A stretch of DNA of 64,000 bases from Opitutales bacterium (GCA_028280845.1 JANQKZ010000031.1:1-64000), one strand, 5' to 3'; counted from the stretch's first letter, positions 11,142 through 21,052 are shown. Translations and numbers: made by a program. Notes: generated from the sequence alone by a model not told the origin.

Positions 11142-11202
11142 AAGCGTTCAACTCCCCTAAAAAACACCTCCGACATTCAATTTTAAATCATAAACCTCCC
11201 CT

Positions 11203-12426
11203 TTGAAATCCCTCCTCACTATTATCCTCCCCGGCTTTCTTGTGGCCGCCACGGGCGTCGGCGCAGGCGACCTGGCCACGGCCAGCTTCACTGGTAGCCA
11301 GCTGGGCCTGGCCGTGCTCTGGGCAGTCGTCGTAGGCGGTGTCTTCAAATTCACCCTCACCGAGGGACTCGCCCGCTGGCAGCTCGCCACCGGAAAAACC
11401 TTCCTTGAGGGCGTCGCACATCATTTCAGCCCGATCGTGGGCTGGCTCTTCCTCCCCTACCTCTTCCTCTGGTCCTTCTTTGTCGGTTCGGCCCTCATCA
11501 GTGCCTGCGGGGTGACCTTGCACGCCATTTTTCCGGTCTTTGGGGACGCCTCACAAGCTAAGATCGTTTTTGGCTTCCTCTCCAGCCTGGCCGGACTCGG
11601 CCTTGTCCTTGCCGGTGGTTTCAAACTCTTTGAAAAAACCATGAGCATTTGCGTGGGGGTCATGTTCATCACCGTCGTGGTCACTGCCATCCTCCTCCAG
11701 CCTAACCTGCTCGAGGTGTTGTCGGGATTGGTCATCCCGACCATCCCGGACCGCGACGGCTCTGGCATCAGCTGGACGCTCGCCCTCATGGGGGGTGTCG
11801 GCGGCACACTGACTATTCTGTGTTACGGCTACTGGATCCAGGAGAAGGGCCGGACCGATGCGAGCTGGATCAACATCTGCCGCATCGACCTCGCCGCCGG
11901 ATATGGCATGACCATCCTCTTTGGGATCGCCATGGTCATTGTCGGCAGCGCCATCCAGGTCGACGGCAAAGGCGCCGGCCTCCTTGTCGCCCTATCCCAA
12001 AGCCTCGAGCAAACCTTGGGCCCGGTCGGCCGATGGATTTTCCTCATCGGCGCCTTCAGCGCGATCTTCAGCAGTCTCCTCGGCGTCTGGCAGGCCGTCC
12101 CCTACCTTTTCGCCGACATCTGGGGATTATTAATGAACAAGCAGAGTCGAAAGACCGATCTCACCCAGACCCTGCCCTATCGCATCTTCCTCATCGCCCT
12201 CGCCCTGGTCCCCCTCCTGGGCCTCTTCATGAGTTTCAAGGAGGTCCAAAAACTCTATTCCATCATCGGTGCCTGCTTCATGCCCATGCTCGCCCTCGCC
12301 CTCCTCATCCTCAACGGACGCCAGGCCTGGGTTGGCCAACACACCAACAAGCCCCTCACCCTCACCGCCCTCCTCGGCACCCTCCTCTTCTTCGCCACCC
12401 TGGCTGTCCTCAGTTGGACCGGCTGA
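11203..12426 (+). CDS. Nramp-family divalent metal ion transporter
   Basis: 407 aa polytopic protein, LLTIILPGFLVAATGVGAGDLATASFTGSQLG (Nramp-like TM1); TTG start. Confidence 0.85.
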   Translation: MKSLLTIILPGFLVAATGVGAGDLATASFTGSQLGLAVLWAVVVGGVFKFTLTEGLARWQLATGKTFLEGVAHHFSPIVGWLFLPYLFLWSFFVGSALISACGVTLHAIFPVFGDASQAKIVFGFLSSLAGLGLVLAGGFKLFEKTMSICVGVMFITVVVTAILLQPNLLEVLSGLVIPTIPDRDGSGISWTLALMGGVGGTLTILCYGYWIQEKGRTDASWINICRIDLAAGYGMTILFGIAMVIVGSAIQVDGKGAGLLVALSQSLEQTLGPVGRWIFLIGAFSAIFSSLLGVWQAVPYLFADIWGLLMNKQSRKTDLTQTLPYRIFLIALALVPLLGLFMSFKEVQKLYSIIGACFMPMLALALLILNGRQAWVGQHTNKPLTLTALLGTLLFFATLAVLSWTG

Positions 12427-12539
12427 AACCACAGGTCCGGAATACAAGGTGTGAGGTGCAGGTTGCAAAGATCAGTGGATTAAGCGTCGTGGGCCCTTGT
12501 CGTGGAGGCAGCAGTTTTAAGGGAACTTTGGGAAGCCAC

Positions 12540-12656
12540 AAGATTTGGGTTTGGACTGTTTATGTATATGAAGCAGGAGCATTGAACGGAGTTTTTGCTG
12601 TCGCAGCCAAAACCGGAACAGCTTATCCAATATACCCCAAAGAAAAAGACAACTAG
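12540..12656 (+). pseudogene. Possible C-terminal remnant of a small gene (GSHKIWVWTVYVYEAGALNGVFAVAAKTGTAYPIYPKEKDN*)
   Basis: Tail of track ORF 11820..12656; upstream part is an out-of-frame shadow of the transporter, but the tail after the transporter stop has protein-like composition and ends just before an attC-like repeat. Confidence 0.3.
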
Positions 12657-12715
12657 CTAGCAGGTGGAGTTAACGGTGACCATCGGCTCCGCTACGTTGT
12701 TCAACGAAAATAGAA
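12653..12715 (+). repeat. attC-like repeat A (CTAGCTAGCAGGTGGAGTTAACGGTGACCATCGGCTCCGCTACGTTGTTCAACG)
   Basis: Shares CAGGTGGAG core with repeats at about 13199 and 13641; contains AACG...CGTT inverted arms and CAACG; precedes a small ORF. Confidence 0.4.
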
Positions 12716-13192
12716 ATGAACTTATTCATGAGCGCATCCCAAGGCATTCGAGTAGATAATCTCGATAAGCTACAAAAGATGGTGGCAAGCAATAATGGGA
12801 GGTTGGTTGCTTACACCATGGTAGTTTCCTGCATTTTCATCTCAGCAAGGAATTACCATATTAAATGGGTTTCATCGGAGAAATATTCAGTAAGCTCTGG
12901 TTTCCCTGCTACTATCGTAAGTATATTGTTGGGCTGGTGGAGTCCATATGGTCCTTATTGGACCTTGTCCGGGATAATTTGGAATTTTAGGGGAGGAGTT
13001 GATATTACAAATTCTTTGATGAAGGCATCCCCGGGGTGTCCTGTTGTTCTAGATTATAGCGACCAATCTGCTCTAAACGATTTTCAAACGAGAGCCAATA
13101 AACCTGCCCTAATCATTCTTTGTTCGTCGCTTATAATTTTGGTTGGGTTAATCACCCTGTGGCTTATTCAATTTCCATCGAATACAACTTAA
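12716..13192 (+). CDS. Hypothetical membrane protein
   Basis: 158 aa, two hydrophobic segments (VAYTMVVSCIFISA; ALIILCSSLIILVGLITLWLI); AT-richer than surroundings. Confidence 0.55.
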   Translation: MNLFMSASQGIRVDNLDKLQKMVASNNGRLVAYTMVVSCIFISARNYHIKWVSSEKYSVSSGFPATIVSILLGWWSPYGPYWTLSGIIWNFRGGVDITNSLMKASPGCPVVLDYSDQSALNDFQTRANKPALIILCSSLIILVGLITLWLIQFPSNTT

Positions 13193-13221
13193 ACGATTCG
13201 TCCAACAAACAGGTAGAGCCA
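13193..13221 (+). repeat. attC-like repeat B (AACGATTCGTCCAACAAACAGGTAGAGCC)
   Basis: AACAAACAGGTAGAGCC, near-identical to repeat C; lies between two same-strand small ORFs. Confidence 0.4.
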
Positions 13222-13232
13222 AGGAGTGAAAA

Positions 13233-13637
13233 ATGAGAATAGTTAAAATGCTAGCGGCTATGACCCTTTCTGTGGGCTTTTCCGTGTTCCTACATGGGGC
13301 AGCGAAGGAAGATTTCAAAAAATCACTCGGCAATACAATCTACAGATTTATCATAGAAGAATCCACTGATATTCAGCGGATTGAGAATACGCAGTTTCTC
13401 CAAATCACATCCGAGAATGAGGAACATGAGGTTAGAATTAGAGTCTTGCCGATAGGCAGGCTCCAATCGATTACCAAAAAGGTTAGTGGCCCCCATAGGG
13501 TATCCGATAAATTTATCACCGTTTTATTCGAGCCCGTGAAAGAAATTAGCGGCGGAGAAATCAGCTATAGTTCCGTTGAACTCATAATTGACCAGGAGTA
13601 TCTCACGCTTGAGGAGGTAATTGAACTATTCAAATGA
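13233..13637 (+). CDS. Hypothetical secreted protein
   Basis: 134 aa, N-terminal signal peptide MRIVKMLAAMTLSVGFSVFLHGAA; no family recognised. Confidence 0.6.
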   Translation: MRIVKMLAAMTLSVGFSVFLHGAAKEDFKKSLGNTIYRFIIEESTDIQRIENTQFLQITSENEEHEVRIRVLPIGRLQSITKKVSGPHRVSDKFITVLFEPVKEISGGEISYSSVELIIDQEYLTLEEVIELFK

Positions 13638-13640
13638 AAC

Positions 13641-13693
13641 AATTAACAAACAGGTGGAACCCACACAGTCCGGCCTGCCGGGTGAAGATTCAG
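13641..13693 (+). repeat. attC-like repeat C (ATTAACAAACAGGTGGAACCCACACAGTCCGGCCTGCCGGGTGAAGATTCAG)
   Basis: AACAAACAGGTGGAACC core plus CCGG-CCTG-CCGG mini-hairpin; precedes the next ORF. Confidence 0.4.
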
Positions 13694-13694
13694 C

Positions 13695-14018
13695 ATGCTT
13701 AAGAAGCTTCTGGCATTTCTATTCGTTGGGGCAATTCCCCCGCCCCAGGATGAGTTCACTGTCACACCTCCTCCAAATGAGGATGAAGATGAAGACGGGC
13801 TGACTCTGTATGGCACCTTTGGTTTACAAGATGGGCATGCCATCGCAAGTGATTTGAAGCGGCATAACATCCCCTTTAAGGTCTCCATGGATTCGGGAAT
13901 TGACCAGGTGGATCCCCGTTTTGGAAGCGGGGGCAGTTGCGCTGAAATGTCACTCTACGTAGCAGAGGATAACTGGGAAATTGTGAACGACATCATCGAG
14001 GTCCGATATCCGCGATGA
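13695..14018 (+). CDS. Hypothetical protein, possible DUF2007-like putative signal transducing protein
   Basis: 107 aa; LYGTFGLQDGHAIASDLKRHNIPFKVSM...SLYVAEDNWEIVNDIIE resembles DUF2007 pattern. Confidence 0.5.
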   Translation: MLKKLLAFLFVGAIPPPQDEFTVTPPPNEDEDEDGLTLYGTFGLQDGHAIASDLKRHNIPFKVSMDSGIDQVDPRFGSGGSCAEMSLYVAEDNWEIVNDIIEVRYPR

Positions 14019-14050
14019 TGGCGGAACAGTCATAGAGATCTCGCCAAGTC

Positions 14051-14422
14051 ATGAAACTGGATCATATTCAACTGGCCATGCCCAAAGGCATGGAAGCACA
14101 AGCCAGGGCCTTCTTCTCTGGTGTTTTAGGCATGCAAGAAGAAGCGAAACCGTATCCGCTTAATGAACGAGGGGGATGTTGGTTCAGAAAGGATGAAGTT
14201 ATTCTCCATGTGGGCGTGGAAGATCCATTTATCCCCCAGAAAAAAGCCCATCCTGCCTTTCTAGTTGCCGACCTGAAAGTGCTTGAACTCCAGTTAATCG
14301 AAGCAGGATATCCTGTTACCTGGGATGCTGCACTCCCCGAGCGAACCCGCTTTTACACCGCAGATCCATTTGGCAACCGGATCGAGTTTCTGAAGGATGG
14401 AGATGGTTTTGGGCAGAAATAA
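14051..14422 (+). CDS. VOC-family (glyoxalase/bleomycin-resistance-like) protein
   Basis: 123 aa; MKLDHIQLAMPKGMEAQARAFFSGVLGMQE...FYTADPFGNRIEFL. Confidence 0.85.
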   Translation: MKLDHIQLAMPKGMEAQARAFFSGVLGMQEEAKPYPLNERGGCWFRKDEVILHVGVEDPFIPQKKAHPAFLVADLKVLELQLIEAGYPVTWDAALPERTRFYTADPFGNRIEFLKDGDGFGQK

Positions 14423-14465
14423 AAAAAAGTCCAACAAGTCGGGGAGTTTCGAAAAAAAAACTGAA

Positions 14466-14486
14466 AGCGGGAAACCTCTTCCCGCT
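14466..14486. repeat. Inverted repeat AGCGGGAA-acctc-TTCCCGCT
   Basis: Perfect 8 bp arms between the VOC gene and the GH28 remnant. Confidence 0.5.
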
Positions 14487-14500
14487 GAAGCGCGGCAGAC

Positions 14501-14725
14501 CGGGACGACCAGCTCGATCATTCCCGTCAGGTAGTCACCGGGAGGAAAGAGGACCTTACCCCCGGTAATGGAGCAAGAATCAATCGCTGCCTGAACCGCA
14601 AGCGTGTCATCGGTCTTCCCATCCCCGACAGCTCCAAACTCCCGGACATCGTAAGTTGGGCCGCCGGTAAGTGAGACCAGCAAAAGGAAACCCAGGGCGA
14701 TCGGAGATAACAGAAGGAGCCTCAT
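14501..14725 (-). pseudogene. N-terminal remnant of a GH28 polygalacturonase-like gene
   Basis: MRLLLLSPIALGFLLLVSLTGGPTYDVREFGAVGDGKTDDTLAVQAAIDSCSITGGKVLFPPGDYLTGMIEL is a typical GH28/pectate-lyase-3 N-terminus, then similarity ends abruptly. Confidence 0.65.
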
Positions 14726-14842
14726 AGCCATACAGAAAATTTCCAAACTAGAGGAAGCGACATTATATGCAGGAATGAACGTTGATGCCTCAACAACCGA
14801 AAATAGCTTTCCTTTTACCTCACCCCACCAAACAATTGCGCC

Positions 14843-15991
14843 ATGCAGCGCCGTCAGTTCCTTACCCTTTCCACCGCGCTGGGAGGGGGAATGCTATTAA
14901 ATCCCATGAACATGCCCCTATCTGGCTCTGAAAAGACCTCCGGATCCTCATCGTTTTTTTCCCTTGAACAACGCAAAGGGCGTTGGTGGTTGATCACTCC
15001 GGAGGGGAGCCCCTTCTTTTCCATCGGACTGAACCACATCGATCCGGCCAGTTTACGCTACCCGGAAAACATCCATATCTGGCAGGAGAAATATGGGGGC
15101 AGCACGCTGAATTGGCTGAAAAACTCGGTTCGCCCTAACATGGATAAATGGGGATTCAATACCCTGGGTTGGGAGCAGGAAGTAACCGTGCGCCAATGGC
15201 AACATTCTCGCTCATTCACCTACGACGAATACCAGGCCCTGGGCTTACCCTACTGCAATATGCTGCCCTTTACCGAAGCCCACCAATGGGAGCAGCACAC
15301 CGTCCACTATGACTTCTTCGATTCCGAGTGGATCGATTGGTGCGATTATGTAGCTCGGTCCCAATGTGCCGAACTGAGCGGAGATCCCAAATTGATTGGA
15401 TACTTCTTCAGCGATTGCCCCACCTGGATTCACACCCGACCCCACAACACCTGGCGGGGGCCGATTTTTGATCCTGAGCAGCTCAAAACGGCAGCGGGTC
15501 GAAAGGAACTCAGCAGGCTGGCCCACCAATACTATAAAACCACCCACGATGCCATCCGTCGGTATGACAAACACCACCTCATTTTAGGTGACCGCTACGA
15601 GGCCAATGCCCCCATTGCCATGGAAGTCATCGAAGCCGCCCTTCCCTACGTCGACGTCCTCAGTTTCCAGGACTTTCGCGATCCGATTAAAAACATGGCC
15701 GAATGGCACCAGAAAACGGGCAAACCCGTTCTCCTTGCCGACTCTGCCAACATCAAATGGATGACTGAGCCCGGGGAGTTCACCCGCAACAACGGGCAAT
15801 GGTATGCCAAAACCCTACTCGAACTCTATAAAAATCCAGGCTGCATCGGCTTTCATCTCTGCGGCGCCTACCAGCGCAACAAGGCGCGTCGCTATGGCCT
15901 CCTCGACGAACTGGAAAACCCTGATCAAGAAAACGTGGACCTCATCTCCGCCGCGAATCATCAGGTCCTCGAATGGGTAGCTGCCTTGTAA
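14843..15991 (+). CDS. Tat-exported glycoside-hydrolase-like TIM-barrel protein (agarase/GH50-like architecture)
   Basis: 382 aa; MQRRQFLTLSTALGGGMLL Tat-like signal; GRWWLITPEGSPFFSIGLNHIDP and SFQDFRDPIKNMAEWHQKTGKPVLLADSAN. Confidence 0.6.
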   Translation: MQRRQFLTLSTALGGGMLLNPMNMPLSGSEKTSGSSSFFSLEQRKGRWWLITPEGSPFFSIGLNHIDPASLRYPENIHIWQEKYGGSTLNWLKNSVRPNMDKWGFNTLGWEQEVTVRQWQHSRSFTYDEYQALGLPYCNMLPFTEAHQWEQHTVHYDFFDSEWIDWCDYVARSQCAELSGDPKLIGYFFSDCPTWIHTRPHNTWRGPIFDPEQLKTAAGRKELSRLAHQYYKTTHDAIRRYDKHHLILGDRYEANAPIAMEVIEAALPYVDVLSFQDFRDPIKNMAEWHQKTGKPVLLADSANIKWMTEPGEFTRNNGQWYAKTLLELYKNPGCIGFHLCGAYQRNKARRYGLLDELENPDQENVDLISAANHQVLEWVAAL

Positions 15992-16010
15992 TCGGTGAAA
16001 CTCCCAAGTG

Positions 16011-16035
16011 GTGTATTGACACAGTGTCAATACAC
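16011..16035. repeat. 25 bp inverted repeat GTGTATTGACAC-A-GTGTCAATACAC upstream of the GNAT gene
   Basis: Perfect 12 bp arms, 1 bp spacer; arms related to the palindromes at 45979 and 47951. Confidence 0.8.
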
Positions 16036-16069
16036 CCTTGCCTGAGCATTCCCAAAACAGAGTCCGAAC

Positions 16070-16654
16070 ATGAACCCCCTCGAAAGTGACCGCTTGCTTA
16101 TCCGGGAGCTGGAAGCAACCGACTTCGAGGCCTGTCAGGCCCTTCTCACGGTGGAGTTTGACTATTACTACGGGCCCTTTGACGAAGACCCGGGCTTGGA
16201 GCACCGCTTTACTTGGATTCATTCGCTGACGAAGTGGGATTCTGCGGGCCGACTCTACGGCGACCACGCCATCTTCCTGAAAGAGACGCAAGAGCTGATC
16301 GGGCTCTGTGGCATCGACCCCTGGGTATGGAAATCCCGAACTAAGCGTTTGCTCCCGGGACTGTTTCCCGAGGCGCAGTCTGGAGTCCCCTGCACCACGA
16401 TCGAATTTGAATTGGGTTATGCGCTCAAGGAGCCCTTTAGAGGTAAGGGCTACGCCACCGAGGCCGTCGTCTGCATGATCCAGTGGGCATTCGAGGAAGC
16501 CGAGATCGCAGAAATCTATGCCCGGACCGACATGAGCAACCACCGCTCCATCGCTATGATGCAACGCATCGGCATGGAGACCTGCTCCAGCGAGGAATGG
16601 GGCGGAACCGCCGGGCGGATTCGCAATCCAAAAGGCCTCCCAAGAGGAACTTGA
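16070..16654 (+). CDS. GNAT-family N-acetyltransferase
   Basis: 194 aa; LIRELEATDFEACQ... ELGYALKEPFRGKGYATEAV...NHRSIAMMQRIGM. Confidence 0.88.
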   Translation: MNPLESDRLLIRELEATDFEACQALLTVEFDYYYGPFDEDPGLEHRFTWIHSLTKWDSAGRLYGDHAIFLKETQELIGLCGIDPWVWKSRTKRLLPGLFPEAQSGVPCTTIEFELGYALKEPFRGKGYATEAVVCMIQWAFEEAEIAEIYARTDMSNHRSIAMMQRIGMETCSSEEWGGTAGRIRNPKGLPRGT

Positions 16655-16759
16655 GATTCTCGATAGCCCATTCGGGGTGGTGGGATACAAGCCACACCGA
16701 GTTCAGCTTGCAAAGCCGTCACCTTCCTCATCGGGTCACGCGGAACCTCTAACAAGATT

Positions 16760-16831
16760 TGTAGGAGCGAGCTTGCCTCGCGATAGAATCGCCAATCATC
16801 ACTACCATCGCGAGGCAAGCTCGCTCCTACA
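16760..16831. repeat. REPIN-like inverted repeat (TGTAGGAGCGAGCTTGCCTCGCGAT / ATCGCGAGGCAAGCTCGCTCCTACA)
   Basis: Perfect 25 bp arms separated by 22 bp, intergenic. Confidence 0.85.
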
Positions 16832-16856
16832 TAGGTTTTAATCCATCTCCCCCCAA

Positions 16857-16886
16857 AAAAAGCCGGAGTGTTTCCACTCCGGCTTT
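16857..16886 (-). terminator. Rho-independent terminator downstream of rpoC
   Basis: AAAAGCCGGAGTG-tttc-CACTCCGGCTTTT hairpin with T-run on the minus strand. Confidence 0.9.
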
Positions 16887-16917
16887 TGGGTTAAAGGATT
16901 TAACAAATCTATAAGCC

Positions 16918-19900
16918 TCAGCTGACTTCTTCAGTAGGGGCTTCGGCTTCCTGTCCGAACTCGGCACCGAGGGTATCGATCTTCAAGCGGCGGTAGGTCG
17001 GCAGACCGGTTCCGGCAGGAATCAGGTGACCCATGATCACGTTTTCCTTGAAGCCGTTGAGGCGGTCGACCTTACCCAGGGTGGACGCTTCGGTCAGCAC
17101 CCGCGTGGTTTCCTGGAAGGACGCTGCGGAGATGAAGGACTCGGTCTCGAGCGATGCCTTGGTGATACCCAGGAGAATGGGTTCCCCTTCGGCAGGCTGA
17201 CCACCAGCGTCGATGATGTTTTCGTTCTGCTCGAGGAACTCGTGGCGATCCACTTGCTCACCCCAGAAGAACTCACCGTCACCCGGTTCGGTGATACGTA
17301 CCTTCTTCAGCATCTGGCTGATGATCGTCTCGATGTGCTTGTCGTTAATCGGCACCCCTTGCAGACGGTAGACCTTTTGGATCTCGGTCAGGAGGTATTC
17401 GTGACAGACACTCGGTCCAAGGATATCGAGGATTTCATGCGGATCGGCAGCACCTTCCGTCAGGTGTTGTCCCTTGGTCACGACATCGCCGGGCTGCACA
17501 ATGATGTGCTTCCCGTGCGGGATGAGGTGCTCTTCGCTGTTGTCCTCTTCATCAGTCACCACCAGGCGCTTCTTGCTGCGGACGGTTCCCTGCAGGGAGA
17601 CCACCCCGTCGATCTTGGCCATTTCAGCGGCTTCTTTCGGACGGCGGGCTTCAAACAGCTCGGCCACGCGGGGAAGACCACCAGTGATGTCCTGGGTTTT
17701 GGAGGCCTGACGCGGGGTCTTGGCCAACATAGCACCTGGAGAAATCGTATCCCCTTCATTGACAACTACCTGCGCGCCGGTCGGAATCGGGTGAGAGGAA
17801 ACCACCTTGCCGCTGACATCCTTGATGTCGACGGTCGGATTGAGATCTTCCTTGTGCTCGATAACGGCGGTGGCAATAGAACCGGTGGCTTCGTCCAGCT
17901 CACGCTTAACGGTGACACCCGGGATCATGTCGCGGAAGGCGATTTCACCCTGCTTCTCGGCCAGAATCGGGATGTTGTGCGGGTCCCACTGGACCAACTT
18001 TGAATTCTTCTTAATTTCCTCACCGTCACCGGCAAAGAGAACAGATCCTGCCGGAATCTGGTGAGACTCGAGCTCGCGATCATCTTCGTCCACGATCTGG
18101 ATAGAACCGGTCTTGTTGAGGACGATATTGATACCTTCGGCGGTTTGCACCAGGCGGAGGCCGCGATACTTCACCAAACCGGTGTGACGCACCAGGATTT
18201 CCGGTTTCTTCGTGATCTGGCTGGCGATTCCCCCGATGTGGAAAGTCCGCATGGTCAGCTGTGTACCAGGCTCACCGATAGACTGGGCGGCGATAATTCC
18301 GACGGCGGAACCCACCTCAACCAACGCGTTGGTCGCGGGGTCGATCCCATATTCCTTGGCCGTGATGCCGTTGCGGCGGCGGCTGGTCAACGGAGACATG
18401 ACCTTGACACGCTCGATGCCAATGTCCTCGATCTGCTTCGCCTTTTCTTCGGTGATAAGTCCGCCATTTTCAACCAGGAGCTCATCCGGGTTCAGCGGGT
18501 TGAAGATATCGTTGGAAGAGAAACGACCTACGATCCGCTCATAGAGGGAAACGATTTCGTCGTCCCCTTCATAAATGGCCGTCTTCCACACCCCGTCGCG
18601 GCGGCCATCATCGTTTTCCGTGATGATGACATCCATGGCGACATCACAGAGCTTACGGGTCAGGTAACCAGCATCCGCCGTTTTCAAAGCGGTATCAGCC
18701 AGACCTTTCCGGGCACCGTGTGTCGAGATGAAGTATTCCAACACGCTCAGACCTTCGCGGAAACTGGAGAGAATTGGGCGCTCAATAATTTCACCGGAAG
18801 GTTTGGCCATCAGGCCTCGCGTTCCACAGAGCTGACGCACCTGTTGGCGGTTACCACGGGCACCGGAGTCCATCATGATGAAGACCGGGTTCACGTGTTC
18901 CTTACCTTCATTCTCCTTGAGATTTGTGAAAACCGACTTGGCAATTTCGTCGGTGGCCCCGGTCCAGATGTCGATGATCTTATTGTAGCGCTCACCGGTG
19001 GTGATCAGCCCCTTCTTGTACTGGCCTTCCACCTCGGTGATCTTCTTCCGGGCTTCCTTCACGATATCCGGCTTGTCGTCCGGAATAATCATGTCGTCGA
19101 TACCGATTGATATACCGGCCTGGGTAGCCGTCTTGAAACCAAGCTCTTTCAGTCGGTCCAGCATCTCAACCGTTTCATCCTTACCGGCCACCTTGTAGCT
19201 TTGCAGGATGAGGTCACCCAACTTACCCTTAGCCACAGGGAAGTTGACGAAGCCCATGCCCGCAGGCCAGATGGTATTAAAGATTACCCGGCCAACGGTG
19301 GTGCGGATCACCTTCTTGTCAGGATTCCCGAAAACGGTTTCCTGTCCATAGTCGGGATTCACATAGTCGACCCAGGTGTGCTTGTTAAAATCACCTTCGA
19401 TTTCACCAACGAGGGCTTCATCAACCGTGGTCAACAGGGGAACCCGTTTGCCCTTGGGGGCCTTGGTGCGCGGTTCTACCGTCAAATAATACATTCCGAG
19501 AACAATGTCCTGGGAAGGAGTCAGAATCGGCTTACCGGAAGAGGGGCTGAAGATATTGTGAGTGGCCATCATCAGCATCTTGGCTTCCATGATCGCTTCC
19601 ACTGAAAGGGGAACGTGGACAGCCATTTGGTCACCATCGAAGTCCGCGTTATAAGCAGTACAAACGAGGGGATGGACCCGGATGGCGTTCCCTTCAATCA
19701 AGGTCGGCTCGAAAGCCTGGATGGAAAGACGGTGGAGGGTCGGCGCACGGTTCAGGAGTACGGGATGTCCCTTGGTGACTTCTTCCAGGATATCCCACAC
19801 TTCGGGGGAGCGCTTTTCAATCATCTTCCGCGCACCACGAACGGTATGGACAAAACCCAGCTCCTTCAGACGCCGGATAATGAAGGGTTCAAACAGGACC

Positions 19901-21024
19901 AGAGCCATCTTTTTGGGAAGACCACACTGGTTCAGCTTCAGGTCCGGACCAATCACGATGACGGAACGGCCGGAGTAGTCCACACGCTTACCGAGCAAGT
20001 TTTGGCGGAAACGGCCTTGCTTACCCTTCAGCATGTCACTCAGGGATTTAAGGGGACGGTTGCCGGCACCGGTCACCGCCCGACCATGGCGGCCATTGTC
20101 GAACAGGGCGTCGACGGCCTCCTGCAGCATGCGCTTCTCGTTGTGGATGATGACATCCGGAGTCTTGAGCTGAAGGAGGTTCTTCAGGCGGTTGTTCCGG
20201 TTGATCACCCGGCGGTAAAGGTCGTTCAGGTCACTCGTGGCGAAGCGACCACCCTCGAGGGGAACCAGCGGGCGGAGGTCCGGCGGCAGCACGGGCAACA
20301 CTTCCAGCACCATCCACTCGGGGCGGGTACCGCTGTCGATGAAGCCGTTGATGACCTTCAGGCGTTTGGCCAGCTTCTTCTTGATCTGCTTGGAGCGGGT
20401 GGAGTGCATCTGCTCCTGGAGCTCGCCCACGAGAGGCTCGAGGTCCATCTTACCCAACACTTCACGGATAGCTTCGGCACCCATCTGGGCTTCGAAGGAA
20501 TCTTCACCGTATTCGTCCTGGGCTTGGAGGAACTCCTGCTCGGTCAGCAGCTGCTTTTCTTCGAGCGGGGTCCGGCCCGGGTCGGTCACCATGTAGTTTT
20601 CATAGTAGACGACGCGCTCCAGGTTACGGGCAGTGATGTCGAGGAGGAGACCCAGACGGCTGGGCATGCTCTTGAGAAACCAGATGTGGGTCACGGGCAC
20701 GGCCAGTTCGATGTGGCCCATGCGCTCGCGGCGGACCCGGGCGACGGTGCACTCGATCCCGGTGCGCTCGTCGATCATGCCCTTGTATTTGATTCCTTTA
20801 TACTTCCCCGCTTCATAGTCACGGACAGGTCCGAAAATACGTTGGCAGAACAATCCGCCCGGCTCCGGCTTAAACGTCCGGTAGTTGATCGTTTCCGGGT
20901 TCTTTACTTCACCGTAAGACCAATCCCGGATAGTATCCGGGGAAGAAATTGAGATGGAGACGGCGTCAAAGGCTTGATCCTTGTCAAAGCCCAGGGCCTG
21001 CTTGAATTGAGTGCTCGTACTCAT
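16918..21024 (-). CDS. rpoC: DNA-directed RNA polymerase subunit beta'
   Basis: 1368 aa; [40 protein letters not shown]. Confidence 0.98.
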   Translation of the reverse strand: MSTSTQFKQALGFDKDQAFDAVSISISSPDTIRDWSYGEVKNPETINYRTFKPEPGGLFCQRIFGPVRDYEAGKYKGIKYKGMIDERTGIECTVARVRRERMGHIELAVPVTHIWFLKSMPSRLGLLLDITARNLERVVYYENYMVTDPGRTPLEEKQLLTEQEFLQAQDEYGEDSFEAQMGAEAIREVLGKMDLEPLVGELQEQMHSTRSKQIKKKLAKRLKVINGFIDSGTRPEWMVLEVLPVLPPDLRPLVPLEGGRFATSDLNDLYRRVINRNNRLKNLLQLKTPDVIIHNEKRMLQEAVDALFDNGRHGRAVTGAGNRPLKSLSDMLKGKQGRFRQNLLGKRVDYSGRSVIVIGPDLKLNQCGLPKKMALVLFEPFIIRRLKELGFVHTVRGARKMIEKRSPEVWDILEEVTKGHPVLLNRAPTLHRLSIQAFEPTLIEGNAIRVHPLVCTAYNADFDGDQMAVHVPLSVEAIMEAKMLMMATHNIFSPSSGKPILTPSQDIVLGMYYLTVEPRTKAPKGKRVPLLTTVDEALVGEIEGDFNKHTWVDYVNPDYGQETVFGNPDKKVIRTTVGRVIFNTIWPAGMGFVNFPVAKGKLGDLILQSYKVAGKDETVEMLDRLKELGFKTATQAGISIGIDDMIIPDDKPDIVKEARKKITEVEGQYKKGLITTGERYNKIIDIWTGATDEIAKSVFTNLKENEGKEHVNPVFIMMDSGARGNRQQVRQLCGTRGLMAKPSGEIIERPILSSFREGLSVLEYFISTHGARKGLADTALKTADAGYLTRKLCDVAMDVIITENDDGRRDGVWKTAIYEGDDEIVSLYERIVGRFSSNDIFNPLNPDELLVENGGLITEEKAKQIEDIGIERVKVMSPLTSRRRNGITAKEYGIDPATNALVEVGSAVGIIAAQSIGEPGTQLTMRTFHIGGIASQITKKPEILVRHTGLVKYRGLRLVQTAEGINIVLNKTGSIQIVDEDDRELESHQIPAGSVLFAGDGEEIKKNSKLVQWDPHNIPILAEKQGEIAFRDMIPGVTVKRELDEATGSIATAVIEHKEDLNPTVDIKDVSGKVVSSHPIPTGAQVVVNEGDTISPGAMLAKTPRQASKTQDITGGLPRVAELFEARRPKEAAEMAKIDGVVSLQGTVRSKKRLVVTDEEDNSEEHLIPHGKHIIVQPGDVVTKGQHLTEGAADPHEILDILGPSVCHEYLLTEIQKVYRLQGVPINDKHIETIISQMLKKVRITEPGDGEFFWGEQVDRHEFLEQNENIIDAGGQPAEGEPILLGITKASLETESFISAASFQETTRVLTEASTLGKVDRLNGFKENVIMGHLIPAGTGLPTYRRLKIDTLGAEFGQEAEAPTEEVS

Positions 21025-21052
21025 TGTCTAATATTCCCTTCTCTGTTCGCGA

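Noticed and set aside
11820-12420. Front part of ORF 11820..12656 (proline/arginine/histidine-rich)
   Set aside because: Out-of-frame reading of the Nramp transporter; only the tail after 12426 was kept as a possible remnant
14430-14452. CCAACAAGTCGGGGAG as a fourth attC-like core
   Set aside because: Too few matches to the CAACAAACAGGTRGARCC core
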